Assembly (NCBI GenBank): GCA_025201765.1
Contig: MU623407.1
Coordinates: 1-64,000 of the forward strand
Reading direction: 5' to 3'
Source of the DNA: Daldinia sp. FL1419
Taxonomy: Eukaryota > Ascomycota > Sordariomycetes > Xylariales > Hypoxylaceae
DNA: 64,000 bases
The position numbers and the translations under genes are program-made. Positions 61,193 to 64,000 of the stretch are shown piece by piece. Numbering within the stretch: the stretch's first letter is position 1; every line of letters begins with the position of its first letter. Under the pieces are notes generated by a model. It was not told the origin of the DNA. It did not search any database and worked only from the letters and a program-made list of their open reading frames with translations.

Positions 61193-61779
61193 TATGTGAG
61201 AATGAGCTACGGGGAATGATAGGAGTGATAAAGAAATAAAACAAAAAAAAAATGCAAGAAAGCTGTCGAGTCTACCATAGATTTGGCCAAAATATGAGTT
61301 GAAAAGCAAGCAGGATACCGTAAAGGCTTCTTATACTAACAGATCAAATTCAGCTTGCTGGTTGATGGTGGTGTACTTAGTCCAGTCCGATTTTCGGGTC
61401 TTCCGAGGTTCCATTTTGTCGATATCTATTACCACATGCGGTGGCTTATACTAACTATTAGACTAGTCGCATGGATATTTGCGCGCCCTGCGACCTCTGC
61501 GACCTGTCAACATGACCTAATTTGGAAACGCAAAGCCATGCTTGGGTTTCTTGTGTGGGTGAAAGTAGACGTCTTTAGAACAGCGACGAAAAAAATTCTA
61601 CATGACTCAATGATACGACAAGCCTTATGCTGGTATTATGTGCGTATTTGCCGGCTTATTTATAATCAAAAAGTCTGATGCGCCTCGTGCAAAGACTACC
61701 TACCTAACATTTGTCTGTCTTATTAGAAAATCATCTTGGCGAGCTTCGATGTTAGAGGTATGTGCTTGATTTTTTGGTA
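61193..61779. other. Intergenic region upstream of the GNAT gene
   Basis: About 590 bp with no recognised gene. A 107-codon plus-strand frame (61355-61678) has no motif. The GNAT promoter should lie in the left part. Confidence 0.45.
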
Positions 61780-61788
61780 GTTGAATTG

Positions 61789-62352
61789 CAGTAATTTTAA
61801 CAACACAGGTAAAAACTCATAAAAACACAGGTCCTCGCCACTTTCCACATAAGATGGTGGCTAAGATGGTTTCCCACCTAATTTGTATGAGGCTTAATCT
61901 TACACTTTAGCACACACAGAATTTGATCCGGTCGCAAAATAATAATATGATAAATTCAATAAATTCAATTATTTTACAAAAATTTAAATAGCCTCTTAAC
62001 CACTTATTTTAACCATGCATCTATTCAATTATTATAATAATACGAATTCCAATCATGCGCATTTGATTGGTTAAGTTGATTAGGCCTCGCTGCCGTGAGC
62101 GCTGGTGTTGAGGGTATCGTGTACGATTGTGGTGCTAGTATAAGTAGTGGTACTGATGTTAATAAGCGCTCCGATATTAAATTTAATTCGAAAAAATGCA
62201 ACCGGGCAGTTTTCTGTTTTTTCTTTTTTTAGTTAGGGGTTGGATTAAACCCCTTACAAATTAGGTGTGTTGTAATCGGGCCACCATCTCACGTGGAAAG
62301 TGGCGAGGACCTGTGTTTTTATGAGTTTTTACCTGTGTTGTTAAAATTACTG
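61789..62352. mobile_element. Mutator-like MITE, 564 bp, with long terminal inverted repeats
   Basis: The left end starts CAGTAATTTTAACAACACAG and the right end is its reverse complement. The arms match for about 75 nt (61789-61863 against 62278-62352) with only a few mismatches, and weaker similarity continues further inwards. The element is flanked by a perfect 9-bp direct repeat GTTGAATTG (61780-61788 and 62353-62361). Long inverted ends plus a 9-bp target duplication fit the Mutator/MULE superfamily. The AT-rich interior has no transposase frame, so it is non-autonomous. The near-identical arms indicate a young insertion, unlike the heavily AT-shifted DNA that follows. Confidence 0.88.
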
Positions 62353-62361
62353 GTTGAATTG

Positions 62362-62559
62362 AGTGCTTAGAAATGTGTGCAAATAAATTCATTATTTTGT
62401 GAAAGCTAGTACAAGATAGAGGAGTGTTATATTGAGGGACTAATTGCGACATTCGCAGAACGGACGTTAATAGAATCTAAATCTTTAGATGATGAAAACA
62501 ATAATATCAAATTAATATTGCTGTGCATTTAAGTGGTTTCACCTAAAATTCGGGGCACT
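62362..62559. other. Transition from the MITE to the AT-rich block
   Basis: About 200 bp of ordinary-to-AT-rich sequence right of the MITE target duplication. No gene or repeat seen. Confidence 0.4.
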
Positions 62560-64000
62560 AACTATCATATAATAGCTAAGGCCTAAATAAATCTATACTA
62601 ATGATAAACTAATTGTATATTTTTTAGGAATTTATATTAAATTTATGGTATAGATATTTATATTAGGTTTAGCCCTAAGCGGTGTACAATTCTGCTAGGT
62701 TAGGTAATCCATATTTCCAACAGGATCCACACCATCTTCCTTATCCTAAAATATTTATTTTTAAATATTATATATAATTTTTTTAATTAATTTATATACT
62801 AATATTTTATTTATATTATTAAATATATAAATTTAATTTTTTTTTACTTTAATATACATTTATTAATATATTATATATTTTATATCAAATATTTATCACT
62901 AATATAAATTAAGAATAGGTTTATATCATTATATTTATTTTATAACTCTATACCTTTAGGATTCTAAATCTTATATATATTACCTAAATAATAACTTATT
63001 ATAACTTAAAAACTATTATAATAAAATTTATATTTAAATATTTATTAATGTACTTATAATATTTAATTTTTAAATGTATAAATTTATATTAAACCTTTCT
63101 TTTTTTACAAATAAATATATATTTAATCCTTAAATAACCTAATATTATTAAATCAACTATAAACTAATAAAATTTCATATTTTATAATTAATTTAATTAT
63201 AAATACCTTTTTCTTTTCTTCACTAATTTTATAATTATATTTAATAAAATTAAAAAATTATTAAAATTATAATAGCTATATACTAAATAAAAGGAAATAA
63301 TTATTATATCTTTTTTATTTTAAAATATAATTATAAATCATTAACACATATTTAAATAATTTAATTAAAGAAATTATAAATAAATTTATATAATACTCTT
63401 AAAATATAATTCATTTAATATCTTTATTTACTTTTTTTACCTTCCTATTAATTTTAAAATATAACAGAATAATTATTTTAATTATAGATCTGTAATTCTT
63501 AATCCATTACTCAATATCATGATTTATAAAACTATTTATATTATTGTTAATTTATTTTTATAAATAATTAAAAATATTACCAATTAATTTTAATAATAAT
63601 ATATAATTAATAAATAATATGTTTAATACAATTATAATTATAATCCATCTTGTAATATATTCAATAATTATTAATATCATAATAATATATATTAATATAT
63701 AATTAATTATTTACTTAATTAAAAATATAAATAATTAAATAAATTATAAATCAAATAATATAAGATCTAACTTCTTCATTAATTAACAATTAAAACATTC
63801 CATTATCATTTTCTGCGCAATTAATATCAAATTTAGATATCAATATTCCTTTAATACTTTTTGCTAAAATACTCTTACAATAAAATATCCACAATTTATA
63901 TACAACAAACATATGTGAACCAACAACTCATTATAATTCAACATCTTTTAAAAAATTATTACTTTATAAATTAATCCTATTATATATGGCAGGTCACTAA
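62560..64000. other. Extremely AT-rich block, probable RIP-mutated isochore
   Basis: From about 62560, and most strongly from 62750 to the window end, the sequence is nearly all A and T in TATA/AATT/ATTTA words with only scattered G and C and no open frame of note. The shift is sharp relative to the rest of the window. In Pezizomycotina this composition is typical of transposon DNA mutated by repeat-induced point mutation (C to T in CpA context, raising TpA) and packaged as heterochromatin. No recognisable transposon coding remains. A nuclear insertion of mitochondrial DNA is an alternative, but I see no mitochondrial gene. Confidence 0.7.

Overview
The window reads as nuclear DNA of a filamentous ascomycete (Pezizomycotina). 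The evidence is a CreA-type carbon catabolite repressor, a PTH11-type rhodopsin-domain receptor, a HET-domain incompatibility protein, a fungal multi-C2H2 protein, and short introns (mostly 49-132 bp) with GT...AG ends and CTAAC/CTAAT-like branch sites. I cannot place it more finely from sequence alone. Base 1 is probably close to a contig end, because it opens with about 100 nt of nearly pure C.

Left half, about 7.7-31.3 kb: conserved housekeeping genes. In order these are creA (minus), a multi-exon RecA/Rad51-family recombination paralog (plus), a BTB-bromodomain fusion protein (plus), mcm3 of the replicative helicase (minus) and exo70 of the exocyst (plus). mcm3 and exo70 diverge from a 949-bp promoter that carries a MluI cell-cycle box and two related cores on the mcm3 side. 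creA has a cluster of its own SYGGRG consensus hexamers upstream.

Middle, about 31.3-46.1 kb: almost gene-free, rich in microsatellites, purine tracts and a recurrent TACCTAGGTA palindrome. The supportable items are a 40-residue cysteine-rich ORF with a TATA box and a good start context, and a 477-bp non-autonomous hAT-type element with a perfect 8-bp target duplication.

Right part, about 46.1-62.4 kb: accessory-type content. It holds a decayed fumarylacetoacetate-hydrolase-family pseudogene, a six-finger C2H2 protein, a large RNA-processing fusion (endonuclease/exonuclease/phosphatase + poly(A)-polymerase-like nucleotidyltransferase + MJ1316 domain), a PTH11-type receptor, a HET protein, a GNAT acetyltransferase and a 564-bp Mutator-like MITE with a 9-bp target duplication. 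From about 62.56 kb to the end the DNA becomes extremely AT-rich, as RIP-mutated isochores do.

The genes form no single pathway. The most unusual ones are the EEP-PAP-MJ1316 fusion, which has an Asp-to-Asn replacement at a signature position in both catalytic domains, and the BTB-bromodomain protein, whose acetyl-lysine-anchoring Asn position is His. Intron-exon models were built by eye from splice consensus, reading frame and domain continuity. Exact ends are therefore predictions. No tRNA, rRNA or CRISPR array was found.
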